Shown: one piece after another, positions 1-13,115 of the stretch
Position numbering within the stretch: the first letter of the stretch is position 1
Layout: every line of letters starts with the position of its first letter
Source: Panagrolaimus kolymaensis
Lineage: Eukaryota; Nematoda; Chromadorea; Rhabditida; Panagrolaimidae
NCBI GenBank assembly: GCA_028622995.1
Contig: JAJQJQ010000003.1
Span: forward strand, 682,001-746,000
Reading direction: 5' to 3'
DNA: 64,000 bases
The notes under the pieces: generated by a model
What the model was told of the DNA's origin: nothing
Database searches by the model: none
The model's input: only the letters and a program-made list of their open reading frames with translations
Made by a program: the position numbers and the translations under genes

Positions 1-1695
1 TTTAAACCAAATTGGGAAGTGTTAAAGGATTTGAGGGTAAGGAATTTTAAACTTCTTTTTTTGAAGCTAAAATGAAAAAAACTAACCAGCAAATTTTGAT
101 ATAATTTTTTTAAGGTTTGGGGCGAAGCAACAGTTCAAGTTTTTTATTCTTTATCTACTTGTTCAGGTGGTCTTATTATGTTATCAAGTTATAATCGATT
201 CCACAATAATGTCTTTCGAGACATTTGGATTATTGGAATCGTGGATTTAATAACTTCCATTTTCATGACTTCATTGCTTTTTTCTGCAGTTGGATTTGTC
301 TGCTATGAATTGGACATTGCTTTTGATCAATTTAAGCTTCAAGGTACTCATTCCCATTTAGGTTTTTTTTAAATACTTCCACATATTTTTAGATGGCGTT
401 CATTTAATTTTTGTATTCTTTTCTGAAGCCATTTCCAAACTTCCTGTGGCTCAATTATGGTCAGCATTTTTCTTTGCTATGATTGCATTAGTTATTTTTA
501 ATAGCGAATTATTTATTGTTGAAAATGTTGTTTCTTCGATTTGTGACGAATTTCCTGAACGTTTACGAAAAAATCATCGACATGTTTTAACTTTTGTTGT
601 TTCAATTTTTTATTTATTGGGAATACCTTTGTGCTCGGCTGTAAGTTAAAGCTTTGAGTAATGGTTTAAAGAATGCTAAATTTAGGCTGGAATTTATTGG
701 ATTGTCCTCCTTGAATCTTTTGCAGCTTCATGGCCTCTAATTATTATTGCATTTTTTGAATGCATGGTTATTTGCTGGGTATACGGTAAGAGTTTTAAAA
801 GACATTTCGAATAAAAATCAATGATAAATTAAAACCAAAAACTTGGATTTTTACAAAATTTATTTCATTTTTTATTTATTGGCTTTCAGGAGTCGATAAT
901 TTCCTTGACAATATTAAATGGATGACACATTTTTATCCTCCTTTTTATTTATTATGGAAAATTTTATGGAAATTTTGTTGTCCTATGATGTTTATGGTTT
1001 GTCCTTATTTTCATTCTTAAAATTGAATTTATTATTTTCTTTTCTTCTCTTAAAGGCTATTCTTGCTTTTGTTTGGCTTGAATACAAACCAGTTCATTAT
1101 GATGCTGTAACATTTCCATTATGGGCCCATTCAGCTGGTTGGATCATTTCCCTTTCACCCGTTATTATTACACTTGTAGTTGCAATATATAAATTTATTA
1201 CCGCATCTGGAAGTTTTGCAAAGGTCAGTCAATTGATTTGTGATGCGTTCTTTGCAGTTTTAGATAATGTTCAATTGTCCTTGTCAATCATCAATTTATT
1301 TATTTTTTGGCAAAAATTGAACGCATCTATTTTTTCTTTCATTTTTTTTGATTGATTTTATTTTGACATTTTTTTAGCGATGGCGAGATTTACTTTGCCC
1401 TGAAGATGATTGGGGCCCGGCTTTAGCCATACATCGAGCAGAAAAGTATCCGCTTCAAATTCCAGAAGCTCGAAAACTCTTATCAACCCATAATGCTTTT
1501 CATTCATCGAAAATGGTTTCTTTTTCACTCCTTTAACATTTTTAGTTTACCAACGTCTTTTTTTAGATGCCAAATGAAAAAAGGAATGATTCCATGGATT
1601 CGGATGGAAGACAATTGCGTTCACGAAGTCGACGTGAAACAACAGTTCAAACGACAAAAAGTTATCCCCAAAGTGAAAGGGAAACCATTATTTAA
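1..1695 (+). CDS. SLC6-family sodium-dependent transporter, 3' part (5' end outside window)
   Basis: This is the C-terminal 384 residues of a sodium:neurotransmitter symporter of the SLC6/SNF family, a plasma-membrane carrier for transmitters, amino acids or osmolytes. Exons read as 1-36, 115-343, 393-640, 686-785, 890-996, 1056-1223, 1378-1515 and 1567-1695, with matching phases. Family landmarks are WGEA..QVFYSLS, SSYNRFHNN, the TM6 stretch around SEAISKLPVAQLWS, and AGIYWIVLLESFAASW. Several further hydrophobic spans follow, then a cytoplasmic tail with RWRDLLCPEDDWGPAL and an Arg/Ser-rich end closing at TAA 1693-1695. The sodium- and substrate-site helices TM1 and TM3 lie upstream, so the substrate cannot be inferred. 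The family assignment is firm; the subfamily (betaine, GABA or amine) is not. Confidence 0.93.
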
Positions 1696-2352
1696 TCAAT
1701 GTGCAATTTATAATCCTAACCATTATTTATAACAGTATTTTTAATACCCAGTAAAGTTCCATCAAATCTCTATTATCAATTTTATCATTATTCAACTAAC
1801 CCAGCTCAATATTTCTTTGTGGCATAATATTATTTTATTCAAAGTATGCATATTATCATTATTTTTTATGGTGCTCACTGCCTCACTATTGCCTTATATT
1901 TCTAACAAGGTGCTCAAAAAAACAAAAACAATTAAAAGAAAAATCAATGAAACAAAAAATGGATGGTCTTGGAGTTCATCAAACCAACAGTTGCTATTTT
2001 GGTTTTTGGTTGAGATGTTTTCCCATGTTTTATATGAGACCACTATGTCAAAGTTTATTGGGCTCATTGAACTCTCTCCACTATCATTAAATCGATCTTC
2101 TTCTTCATCCATTTTCCTTTTTTCTTGTTTATTGCATTGTTTATTTTTCTTTTTTGTTATTATTACTTTACGTTAAAGGGTATTATAATTTTTTTGTTTG
2201 CTTTAACTTTGTTAGCTTTAACCTTTTAATAAAATCACATTATTATTTTTTTGTTTTATTCGGAATTTTAAAAAGTTTTTGGCTTTGACAATATTTTTAT
2301 TCAAATTAAAAGAAAAACAATGAAATTCAACTTTTATTTTTAGTTTTTCAAA
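1696..2352. other. Intergenic: SLC6 3' flank and TMEM120 5' flank
   Basis: This stretch is AT-rich with long T-runs. An open frame at 1817-2176 is hydrophobic and low in complexity, with no splice partners or family motif, so I do not call it a gene. The last about 100 bp before 2353 presumably hold the TMEM120 promoter or trans-splice acceptor; the ttttcaaa immediately before the ATG is weak evidence only. Confidence 0.5.
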
Positions 2353-3638
2353 ATGGCAGAGAACGAAGTAGCCAGTTTGATAAAAGAAGCAGAAGCCCTG
2401 TTTAGTGATTATAAAAATGCCGAAAAGCAACATGCTAATTATCTTAAATCTTTTAAAGAAATGAATGGAGTTCAAGCGAATAGTGCAAAATCAATTAAAC
2501 ATATTACATATGTCTCAAATCAACTTAGCAAAGATATTAAACATTTAGAAAAAACTAAAATTCTTACCCCAGATCAAAAAAGACAGTTGAAAGAAGTTTC
2601 AGATGAGTTGCAAATAATACACGATAAAGTTGGGGATATGCATTGTGACCTTCCAGCAGAAAGTAATGGGTTAGTTTTTGTTAAGTCAAATCTAAGGCCT
2701 TAAATGAATTTTTCAGTTTGTATCTTTCCATTATCCTTGGCAGTAATTTAAATTTGACTTTACTCGATGCTGATAGTCGCTATAAATACAAACAAGAATA
2801 TGAAAATTTTAAAGTTACAGTTACTTATGTTATTGTTATATTGCTTTTTCTTTGTTATATGTTTCCATTCCGGTGAGAACTATTTGATTAGGAAATGATT
2901 TTAAAGTCGTTTTTTAGTGCTACGGATGCTTTATGCAACTTTTTACTTGTATGGTATTATTGCACTCTTACCATTCGTGAATCTATTTTGCGTGTTAACA
3001 GATCAAGGTAATAAATCTGACAAATTTTCTAAAAATTAATAAAAAGAGATTTGAGAACTAAATTAATTTTATCATTTTTATAGAATCAAAGGTTGGTGGG
3101 TTACCCATCATTACATTTCTTGTATCATTGCTGGAATAACTTTAACTTGGAGTGATGGCGAGTGTTATAAAGATTCCCGAGGGCTTTTACTTGGATTAAC
3201 TGGATATATTTCCCTTGTGCAATTGTTACAAAACCGCTATCAAACTGGTTGCTTACGCCGCCTCCATTCTCTTGGACAAAGAGATGATATGGATATTACG
3301 GTTGAAGGATTTAGCAGTTGGATGTTCAAAGGTCTCACATTTCTTATCCCATTTTTGGTTGTTGGATATGTAAGAAAGTTTTCTTAATTATTTTGCTATT
3401 AATTTTAAGAGAGTTTTAGATTATCCAATTTTACGCCTCTTATTATCTATTCACTATGTACAGCACCCGACAAAAATGCTCTGATGATTGGCAAGTTCTT
3501 GCCCTTGCATTCTTATTCGCTTTTGTTGCATCAGGAAATATGATCACAATACTTCTCGTTGTAATCCGCAAAATTAGAACTCATACTAGAGAAACAATTA
3601 ATCGTTTCGCAGCTAAATATCGTCCTAAAACTGATTAA
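2353..3638 (+). CDS. tmem-120: TMEM120 / TACAN family membrane protein
   Basis: The five exons (2353-2669, 2717-2872, 2918-3007, 3084-3369, 3420-3638) encode 355 residues. The N-terminal about 110 residues form a Lys/Glu-rich coiled coil. A six-span membrane domain follows, carrying the family signatures [63 protein letters not shown] and [13 protein letters not shown]. The fold resembles the ELOVL elongases, and vertebrate TMEM120A binds coenzyme A at the nuclear envelope/ER and affects fat-cell differentiation; its role as a mechanosensitive channel (TACAN) is disputed. Length matches the family (about 340-360 aa). The start is the first Met before the coiled coil. AATAAA-like sequences lie about 100 bp past the stop. 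Confidence 0.96.
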
Positions 3639-3876
3639 GTGCCTATTGTAATTTATCTGTATTTTGATATTAAAAATTAATGTAATGAAAAAATAATTAT
3701 TTAAATTTTTTTTATTAAAGTTCAATTTGTTCTTTCATACAAATAAAAATAAAATAAAGGAGAAACCGTAAAAATATGTAAGAAAAATAAATTTGTATAC
3801 ATAAGAATTAACCTGCATCAATTAACTATGAAAAAAATATATAAATTCAGCAGAAAGAAAAAGTAAAATAATAAAT

Positions 3877-5489
3877 CTAAGTTGGTGTACGCTGGCCTTG
3901 AGTAGGAAGGTGATGAGACCAATCAGCAGCCTGAGTGCTCATAGTCATATAACGTCGAGATGAAGTACTGAAAATTGGCAAGACTTCGCTGGCATCCACT
4001 GGGAGAGCCTAAAAAATTAAACTTTAAAAATAAATTTGTTTAAAGAACGAAAAACCTTTAAGTAAATTAGAGCATCGGTTCCATATCCTTCCATTGAGAC
4101 TAAAGAAAGATCACCAAGAAAATATCGGGCATAAAGCCGGGATAATGGTAATCCATATCCATAACCAGCAAGAGGGGCTTGGCTTCCATCACGAGGTGGA
4201 GGAGGGGCAGTACTGTACATGTAATTGAATAATCTTTCCAGAATAGTTCGAGATACTCCACCGCCACGGTCTTTTATCTATAACAAAGTCAAAAATTAAA
4301 GAAAGCATTAATAACATAAGATTATAATTTTTTTAAATTTGTAAAGACAAACTTTTTTCAATAAAAATGCATTTTTTACCTTTATAGTTAGATCTTCATT
4401 GCCTTTAACAACTAATACTTCAATAGGAGGTAAATCTTCATCAACGCCATGATATTCAACTGTAGCTCTCATAGAATTTTTAAAAAGCTCAAACATAATA
4501 TGATAAAGATGTGAGGGAACAGCAACAACGGCTATGCGTTTTTCCACTGCGACGGAATTGATGCATTCTAATTTTAAATCTGGTGAAGTTAAATAATATC
4601 GATCACATAGAAATCTTGCATTTTCAAATGCATCTGTTACCACACTTTCAACATCGCATGCAGGATCTATGCAACCAACGTGTCGAGGGCTTTCAGGTAA
4701 AACTGAACCAAATACAACTACTGAAATTTAAAAGAATTATTATTATTAGTTTTTAAACAACTTAAAAATTCTTACAATGTTGATTTTGAAGCATTCGAAT
4801 GGATATACGATTAAGATAAAATCGATCTAAGAAATATTGAATGCCTCGTTCACTTGCAATATCCACTCCATCTGATTCTTTGAGTTCAATTAAACCCTCA
4901 GCCATAGTTTCCACGACATGACTATGACGTTTAAGAATTATCTGGAGTTGATCATTAAATCTATAAAACTTATAATATATATTCCAAATTAATATAAGAA
5001 ATGACAAACTTTGTAATCATATCCAACGATGGATCCACATGTTCAAAAATGAGAAGCTCTTCAAAACTTTGACGATACCATTCACTAACAAGTTTAGCAC
5101 TCGGCATAACTAATAATTTTGGAGGGAGTAAATTAATTTCCTGAAAATTTAAAAAACCTTAACATTAATATTAGAAGATTTTAAAATTTTAATAAGATTA
5201 AGAATTACTGGTCCTCATAGCTCGATGATAAGTTATATTCCATTTTTTCTCAAATTTGCTGTAAAGGGAAACTATCCTAAGGACTACAAAATCTTACCTG
5301 CATAATATTCGCTAATCGAACAAGCAACTCCTTTTTCAAAAACATAAAAGAAGTTTGAGCTGTTCCATTTCTACCAAAATCCAAATATTGTTGAATGGTC
5401 AATGATGATGGTTGAAATTGACTATAATGTTCGAGCTTTTTTGCAATTTTTGATCCAAAAAGGCCAAGACATCTTCGAGTAAAAAGCAT
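3877..5489 (-). CDS. pdhk-2: Pyruvate dehydrogenase kinase (mitochondrial PDK)
   Basis: The six exons on the minus strand (5298-5489, 5010-5140, 4776-4960, 4380-4720, 4056-4277, 3877-4008) give 400 residues, the usual PDK length. The protein is a mitochondrial matrix Ser kinase of the GHKL fold that phosphorylates and inactivates the E1 subunit of pyruvate dehydrogenase. Visible are the helical-bundle motifs [22 protein letters not shown] and [17 protein letters not shown]; the N-box [12 protein letters not shown]; the G1-box [17 protein letters not shown]; the G2 lid [16 protein letters not shown]; and a C-terminal DW motif (AADWSHH) used for dimer and lipoyl-domain docking. No long N-terminal presequence is obvious, but the start is basic (LFTRRCLG). 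All key residues are present, so it should be active. The symbol follows the single C. elegans homologue. Confidence 0.96.
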
Positions 5490-6727
5490 GCCACAAGGCT
5501 GCTAAAAATATTAAAAATAATAAGATGAAGCAATTTTGCCTCCGGCTGTAAAGCAAATTAATGAAGAAGAGAAAGAAGAAAAAAGGGTAATTGATAGAGA
5601 GCTCAATTGTCCAAAAAAATTGGCGTTGGTATTATGCGTCTCAACAATTCTTTATAATTTTTTGAGAGGTCAAAAGCGAGCCTTTGTTGTTATTTAATTT
5701 TTTGCTAACAAAGTTTGTCATCATCAAAATGGCTTTTTTGAAAAAACTTTAATATTGAAAGAGTGCAAAGTATGTACATATATTGATTTCTAGAATTGTT
5801 TTAATGGCTTTGTGTTTGTTTAAAATAATTTGAAAATTTTAAGAAGAGTTAAAAGTTCTAAAACAACAACGAAGGCGCATCATAACATAAAAGGATTAAA
5901 AGAGGACAACACTATTTTTGTAGTTAAATAAAGTATAAAGTTTTTTTCTTTCAATGAAACTCTTTTTCTTTGTTCTCACATGTGCTTTTTGGGAACTAAA
6001 ATAATCAAAAACTTTAAAAGCAAATGTTAGGGTTTAGTTTTCATTTTTTGCTTTTTCTATAAAAGGCCTAATGACACAGAAAAAAAATTAAAAATTATTA
6101 TAAACTTTGCACGTTTGAAACATTTTAAAATCAGTGATAGAGCAAAAGTCAAAAAAAAGAGAAAAGAAACTCAATAAAGGAAGAAATTTTTTGATGAAGG
6201 TCTCAAGTTCCCTCAAGACATAGACAACGGCGACAATAAAATGAAGAAGAAAAAAATACCCACGAAACAAGAAGCAATTTTCAAATTGAATATGTTCATG
6301 CCTTTTTTAGTTTTATCCATTTGCTTTTTTTGCTTTTTTATTTTTCATGGGAATTTTAGAGTATCTTACTTTTTCATCAAAAATCACTGGCTTTAATTAA
6401 AAAAACAGTTGAAAAAGAAGAGGGAGCAAAAAAATTAAAGATACCAATTTTTTGTTGTCACCGTTCATCTCCCCTCTGTTCTGTAATAAAAAGCTTATAA
6501 AAGAAAAAAATAAGCATAAACAAATAAGCAAGGTTCACTGCCACTGACTGATAAACATATAAGAGATTGCTTTATTTTTTCAAGTGAGAAATGATAGTTG
6601 AAATGTCAATCATATTTTTTCTTATCAATCGTGCTTGTATCAAAAAGTTTTTTTAATAGGTGCCGCGGCAGAATTTTTTCCCATTTTTAATGCATTAAAA
6701 CAACAACATTAGATCGAAAAGCGAAAC
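5490..6727. other. Divergent intergenic region between PDK and NRF-6-like gene
   Basis: This 1.2-kb AT-rich stretch separates two divergently transcribed genes and must hold both promoters. A short GC-rich patch with a gccgcggc palindrome lies at about 6662-6669, some 60 bp before the ATG of the + strand gene. No coding potential or RNA gene was recognised. Confidence 0.45.
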
Positions 6728-9646
6728 ATGAAAATTTCGATTATATTTTTGGTAATTTTTCTAATCGATTTTTTCATTCCTTCAAATGGATGCCTTCTTT
6801 GTTTAAAGCGGATTCCTCCACGACCTAAACCGTTAGATCAATTTCGACTTCCTTCCATCAAAAAATTGCTTGAAACAAAAGATGCAATTCAGCAGCTTTG
6901 TAATAATGGATCGATGCAAGTCAAAATTTTTCTTGACTTCTTCTTTTCTTTGAATTTTAGAATTTAAAATTTAGACAAGCTTCGGATGAATGTAAAAATG
7001 ATGTGTCATATTTATTTTGCTCCCTCAAAGATTTCGTGAATTATTATTCCCTTGAATGTCCTGGAAAAGATAATTTTAACGAATGCGCTTCATGCCAGCG
7101 TGAAGCTGATTTGGTTTATGAAAATAATTCTTGGATTATGACTTGTGAGTAATAGGAATATTAGAAAGCAGTGATGGAGGGTTTTGAAAATTATAGGGAT
7201 TGATTCGATAGGTAAAATGCCTTCAGGAATTAGTGATGGTAATTATCATTGGTTGGGTGATTATGAGCAATGTGAAAGTTTGAAACTGTAAGCCATTTTT
7301 TAGAATTAATTTCTTAAACACAACTAAAACATTTAAATTTTTGGAAAGAAAGTTTTTTCAATCTGCTTATTTTCCAACGTTTTCTAGTGAAGAAAAATTT
7401 GATGGCCATTATTGTATGGTAGAATTTGAAGTCCCGGACACAGTATTAAATACAAAATGCGATAATCAGCCATTACAAATCCATCTAGGAATATGTCTTC
7501 CAGCATCTTGCAACAAAACAGAAACCCAAAGTTTTATTGAAGGTTAGTTTTATTCTTCTCAATTTAACTGTTTTTTTAACGCCGAAATTATAATTTTCAG
7601 ATGTTGCCAACCATAAAATCGATGTTCGTTGTGAACCACCGAGGCAATGGCGAACCCGTGAATGGGTATTTCTGTTAGATAAATTTCATTTATTTATTTT
7701 GATTTATTTTTCATTTTCTTTTTTAGTTATGCTATTCTTTTTTGGTGTGGCATTATTTTGCTGGCGACAAGCTGGGTTTGGAAATACAAAAATCGCGATC
7801 CTAAAACCATTATCGATAACATTGCTGAATCTCTTTCCCTTCAACATAATCTTCGAAAATGTCTTCGAACCACACGAAAGCGAACAATTTTTCATTCAAT
7901 GGATGGTTTACAAGTTGTTTCATTAGCATTATTGATAATTGGAAATATTTTTTTCTTAATTATGGAATATTTGGGTTTGCAATTTGCTAAAAAAATTTGA
8001 AAATTTAATACTTTGGTTTTTTAGAAAACGTTTCATTTTCTTATAGCAGCTCAGACGATATATTTATGCAACCCATAATTAATTACAGTGTTTACGCTGA
8101 TGGATTACTCGCATTTGTTGGATTTAGAATTGGTTTACATATTTTAAGAAAAGGTTATACTGACACTCATGCATTGTGGAAACATTTATTAAGCAGATTT
8201 TTTCGGTAAATATTTTATTTTAAAATTTTGTGAGTTTTTAATTCACTAAATTATGTATTTAGTGTTTGGCCGTCCTATGCATTTGTAACAATTTTTGTTA
8301 CATTCCTTTATGTTCGATTGGGTTATGGTCCCATGTGGTCACACAATGATTTACCATATCGTTGTAAATCCACTTGGTGGGTTAATTTATTACTTATAAA
8401 TAATATTTTTGGAATTGACGAAACTGTAAGTTAACAATATTTAAACTTTTTACGACTAAATTACAAATATTTTAAGTGTTTGGATGGTGGATTCTTTTTT
8501 GCTTTGGAAGCCCAATTTTATTTGGTCGCTTTGGTTGTTATTCTAATTCGAAGAAAAAGCAAACTTCTTTCCAATACAGTCATCGGGTTGTTAATAACTG
8601 TCTCAACTGCATATATTTTCGTGGCAACTAATATTTATAAAACTTATGCTACTCTTATTCCTACAGCTGTAGCTTTTAAGGATCAGTGAGTTGTTGATTC
8701 TAAAAAATATCTTTCATTCAAATAAATGGCGTTTTAGAAGACAAATGTATTCAGATTTTATCAATTTAATTTATTTAAATCCATTAGCAAGAATTTCTGC
8801 TTTCTTATTTGGGTTAGGTGCTCCTTTATGGTGTCCAAGAATATTTAATATTTCAATGAAAAAAGTTAGTTTTTTGTTAAATCGGAAATTTTCTTAAACT
8901 ATTTTTTTGTGTTTAGCTTATTGGAGTAATGTCTGTTTTGTTTGGATTTGCTATTGTACATATTATTTGGTTTCCATATTTTCTTTGCGGCATTAATAGT
9001 TATATTGATGGAACTTATGCAGCTCTTCATCGAAGTTCATGGGCCATTGCAATTATAGCATTCGCATATATTTTGGAAAATTTGAGCGAAAGCAATGGTA
9101 ACTTTGCAATTTTAAATGAAACAAAAAGGTTGACGACTTTTTTCAGTGATGAGAATACTTTTAAGCTGGAAAATCTTTTATCCCATGAGCAAACTCGTCT
9201 TTCTTGTATTTTTAATTTCTGAACCCGTGGCATTGTCATTGTTTGTGTCGTTACATCGACCAATAAATGCAACACTGTTTTCAATAGTAAGCTTTGATGA
9301 TTAAAACTTAACCCAAAACATTAATTTGTTTTTCCTTAAATTTTTTCAAAAGTTTGTCTTTGAAAGTGATTTTTTCATTTGTGTCCCTAATGTTTTTCAA
9401 ATTTAAATATATATATATTTTTGTTTTCAGTTTCTCACTTCCATCGGCACATTTGTTTGTTCTTATATTCTCGCGGTTATTGTGGAAGTAATAATAACAT
9501 TGACAATACGGCATTTCTTTGATTTTATTTGGCCCACCATTGAAGAAACATCCCCCGATGATTCAGTAATATCAAAAAAGACGAATAGCGTACAGTCGGT
9601 GGTTAATCCCGAAATTGAAGCCTTCGTTCAAGAAAATGGTCATTAA
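6728..9646 (+). CDS. NRF-6-like acyltransferase-3 membrane protein, catalytic His apparently lost
   Basis: The thirteen exons (6728-6919, 6961-7144, 7197-7287, 7349-7542, 7601-7673, 7727-7974, 8025-8205, 8263-8425, 8477-8685, 8738-8864, 8917-9097, 9147-9286, 9431-9646) encode 732 residues. A signal peptide (residues 1-21) precedes a Cys-rich luminal NRF domain with the hallmark SIGKMPSGISDGNYHWLGDYEQC and CMVEFEVPD...LGICLPASCN. An acyltransferase-3 (OAC) domain with about 10-11 membrane spans follows. In C. elegans, NRF-6/NDG-4 proteins act in intestinal and hypodermal lipid or drug uptake. The first core span reads SMDGLQVVSLALLIIGNIFFL, where the family normally has a His after IxG, and the usual W-YL-ND-QF motif reads FFALEAQFYL. 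It may be a non-catalytic transporter-like member. The acceptor at 7348 (GGAAAG) is the weakest splice site. Confidence 0.92.
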
Positions 9647-10169
9647 AAAATAAAAGCAATTGTTACAAATTAATTTTAATTTTAACTTAATTTTATTTGT
9701 TTATATTTATTTATTTATTACCTTTTTTATTAATAAACCACTTTGCAAAAAAAAAATAATAAAAGAAAGAAAAAATATGTCAAACAAAATTCATTAAAAT
9801 CGTTTTGTACAAAAATATTCCATATTCTTCTTTTCCAAAACGCATCACTTTTTTTAAATAATTTACAGAAGAAAATAAAAATTAAAATTTAATAAAATTA
9901 TTTTTTTATAAAACTTTTTAAAAAACGAAAAGAACTACAAAGAGAAAACAAATGAGAAATTATGGATTTTTAAAGTTAAAATTAAAAAAAAAGAGGTGAG
10001 AAAAAGTTTTTAGTCCAGATCATTGACAAAAAAAAATAATAGATCTTTTGTTTTCCCAAAGAATGAGGACTAAACACACAGGATTTTTCTTAAAGTTTTT
10101 AAAGTATGATAAAAAAAAAAAAAACGAAAAATACAAAATGAAAAAATCTGAGAAAATGCTTTAAAAGTT
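9647..10169. other. 3' flanks between convergent genes
   Basis: This A/T-rich spacer lies between two convergently transcribed genes. AATAAA-type signals follow the + strand stop at once (9647-9653) and again near 9728-9737. The minus-strand homeobox gene must also end its 3' UTR here. No coding potential was seen. Confidence 0.5.
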
Positions 10170-13115
10170 TTAACCAAAATATTGTGGTGGATGATAATTT
10201 AAGGATGGAGTAGGTTGATAATATGATGCAGCCATATGATGTTCATAATATTTCATATCATTTTCAGTATATTTATCCATAAATGGTTGTGCAGTAAACC
10301 CATTAGGTGTAAATTGACTTGCTGCTGCACCTAATTGATGAGGAGATAATTGCATTTGTTGCATTTGCATTGCAGCCATATGTGAATGAGGTGGAAGAGA
10401 CGTTGATGCAATGGTATTTGCCATACTTGGTAACATATTCATATGATGTTGCATATGTGTGGACCAATCTATTCCAACATTAGGATCCACACCTAATAAT
10501 GAAGCTTGAACTAATGGTGATTGTTGTTGTTGATGTTGTTGTAAAATTTGTTGTTGCTGCTGTTGTTGAGAAGATACAATCGGTATAATAGGATTTATAA
10601 GATTTGAAGGTAGACTAACTGGCGTCGAAGATGAAGCAATAACCGAAGCTATTTCATTATTAATGCATGAATTATTATTTCGATGTAAATGATTTTCTTC
10701 TGTTGTATTTGTTGCATTGTTGCTTAAATTACTTCCACCACCTCCATCAAGACTTGTGGCAATTGAATTTGGTTGACTCATCTCTGTATCTTTATTTGAA
10801 TCCCCTTCATCATCTGTACAAGGTTCACCATTGCCTTTACCCATTTTCTTTTGTTTGGATCGGCGGTTTTGAAACCATATTTTTACCTGAAGCAAAAACA
10901 CATTTTTTAAAACTTTTAATATTTTGCATATTTTGTTTTTTAATTTTTTAAGGGCAAACAAACATAAGTGCATTTAAAATGTGTAAGTTGTAATCATCCT
11001 TAATTATATAGCTGCTTAAGAAAAATAAAGTTTTTTGCTTTATATTATCAACTTTTAAAAAAAACTTGATATGGAAAAAATGAAAAAAGGTCGTTGATAC
11101 TGTCGTCGTCGCCAAAGTTAAAAAAAAGTAAAGTAAAAAAAGTAAAACAAAGCTTGCTCGACTACGAAAAAAAACTTTTTTCTTTCATATTTTTTCTTCT
11201 TCTCATTTTTATAATATTACGGTGGAAGTTAAAACATGAAGAAAAAAATAAAGAAGAAAAAAGTGCATATGGTTCTTCAACGCCGACGAAGGCGACGACG
11301 TTGAGCAGCATCGTCATTGCTTTTTCTTCTATTTTTTTTTTCTATTCTCAAAAACCTCGTCGGTCGACAACGACGACGACGACGCCAAAGCCACGCTAAA
11401 ACGGAAGGAAATTGAGCATAGAGAATAGAAGAAGGGAAAAGATCTATCTCCTTTTCTTTCTTTACTTTTTCAAGTTTTAAGTTTCGTTTCCTCAAAAAAA
11501 TCTATCGTAATCCAAAAAAAAAGAAAAGAAAAAGAAAACATTTTAGAAATGAGTGCGCAAAACCAAATAAAGGCATGCTTTGAATAGAATTCTTTTTTTT
11601 ACTGCAGAAATATAAAAAGAAATATATATCGAATCGAAGGACACTTTTTTTCCTCGATTTTTGTATATAGTCAAAAAAAAATGATGGTAAAATATTGTCG
11701 GTATATATTTTTTTATTTTTCTTTTAGCATTTCCCAAGAGAGAAAGAAAAATCAAAATTTTTTGCATAAGGTTGATTTGGATGTTGAAAAGCAAGGTTAA
11801 CAACAAAAAGAGAAAGGAATGATTTTGACAGGTGAAGTATATCAAGGATTGACGGCACAGAAGAAGACAAAAAAATAGACAGGTGGGCCTGTAGAGCACC
11901 TTAAAAAATAATGCTGCTGCTGTTTTTGCTGCCGCGGCATGATTTTCCTTCGAAAAAAAGACTTTCTTTTTTTTGTTGTAAAAGACTGTGGATGGACGCA
12001 AGAAGATTGGCGCCATCGATAAGAAACGCGAGAAAAAGATTGTGGTCATTGCTATGCAAAAACATATTTAGAAATTCTCTCCTTCATTAAAAAATAGATG
12101 ACAAGTACAAAATAAACGTGACGGAAATTGAGTAATCAAAACGCGCCAAACTTTGGAGACGATTATCATGAAAAAAATGTCATCAAAAAAGTGACAATGA
12201 AGAAAAAAAGCCTCGGTAATCAATCAAAAAAATAATGTCCATAAAAATCAAGAAAACAAAACGATGGCACACTTCATTCATTCCTTTTAGTGATTATCGT
12301 CGTCAATCTTTTTGGTAAGTGTTAAAACAACTTTTAAGGGCAAACGAAAAAAGATCGAGTGCTTTTCTGCTTCATAAAAATATTTCAAGAAAAAATATTT
12401 GAAGTAATAAAAAAATGATTTACCTGAGTTTGAGATAAACCCAAAGTATTTGCAAGTTCCGCTCTTTCCGGCAATGCAAGATATTGAGCTTGCTTAAACC
12501 TTCGTTGTAATTCATTTAATTGGTGACTGGAATAAATAGTTCGAGGTTTACGAGTTTTTTTGCCTTTTGAATTAATAGTTACTTCACTGCCTTCAATAAT
12601 TTTTGTTGTATGTTCTGTGCCGAAACCTAAAAAAGAGAAGCTCAAAATTTAGTAAAAGAGTTTGAGTAATTATTTGATTCTTGTTTTTGATAGCCAAAAT
12701 TAAATTTACAAAAAAAGAATGGTATTCGTTTAACAAAAAAAATTAAAAGCCTACTTTCAGGTGAACTTGAAGGTTGTTGATAAAGATAACTTCCAGCATT
12801 GGGTGGAGTTCCGTAAGAATTATTCGCGCCAAATGATGACGGATAAAAATATGGAGATACTCCAACACCAGAACTAGCTCGATTGAAATCTGTTACAGCT
12901 TGTTGTTGCTGTTGTTGAAGATATGATGAATATGCATTATTTTGAGCTGCCAAAGCATTTGAAGTTTGTTGTTGCTGCTGAGTTGGAGTAGCTGAACCAT
13001 TTAAATCCACTATACCATTATTACCACTTCCATTATTTGTCGGAGGATTAGAAAAATCAACCACGAATGGCTTTGTTTCAACTTCCCATGGCTGCTCCGA
13101 TTTTTCGACTGACAT
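10170..13115 (-). CDS. ceh-43: Distal-less (Dlx) homeodomain transcription factor
   Basis: The three exons (12755-13115, 12424-12626, 10170-10886) encode 426 residues. The homeodomain begins at [20 protein letters not shown], continues with [25 protein letters not shown] and ends in [15 protein letters not shown]; the run [11 protein letters not shown] and the SKxKKM end are diagnostic of Distal-less. It is a nuclear DNA-binding regulator; the C. elegans orthologue CEH-43 acts in anterior hypodermis and dopaminergic neurons. A 1.5-kb intron splits recognition helix 3 between QTQ and VKI, a position common in Dlx genes. Both flanks are rich in Gln, Asn and Ser, with poly-Gln runs in the N-terminal part and after the homeodomain. 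The start is the Met of [12 protein letters not shown], since the upstream frame is low-complexity. The large flanking non-coding DNA fits a developmental gene. Confidence 0.96.
10887..12423 (-). other. ceh-43: Large intron of the Distal-less gene
   Basis: This 1.5-kb intron has donor CAG|GTAAAT and acceptor CAG|GTAAAA on the minus strand. It is mostly A/T tracts with islands of CGACGAC-type repeats (for example 11282-11300 and 11365-11390). Open frames inside it (such as 11543-12049 on the minus strand) are low-complexity and lack domains. It may hold enhancer elements, as large introns of developmental genes often do; that is inference. Confidence 0.6.

Noticed and set aside
1817..2176. 119-codon open frame downstream of the SLC6 gene
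   Set aside because: Hydrophobic low-complexity translation, no motif, likely 3' UTR.
11543..12049. 168-codon minus-strand frame inside the Distal-less intron
   Set aside because: Phe/Lys/Leu-rich product of A/T runs; lies in an intron whose splice sites are both needed for the homeodomain.
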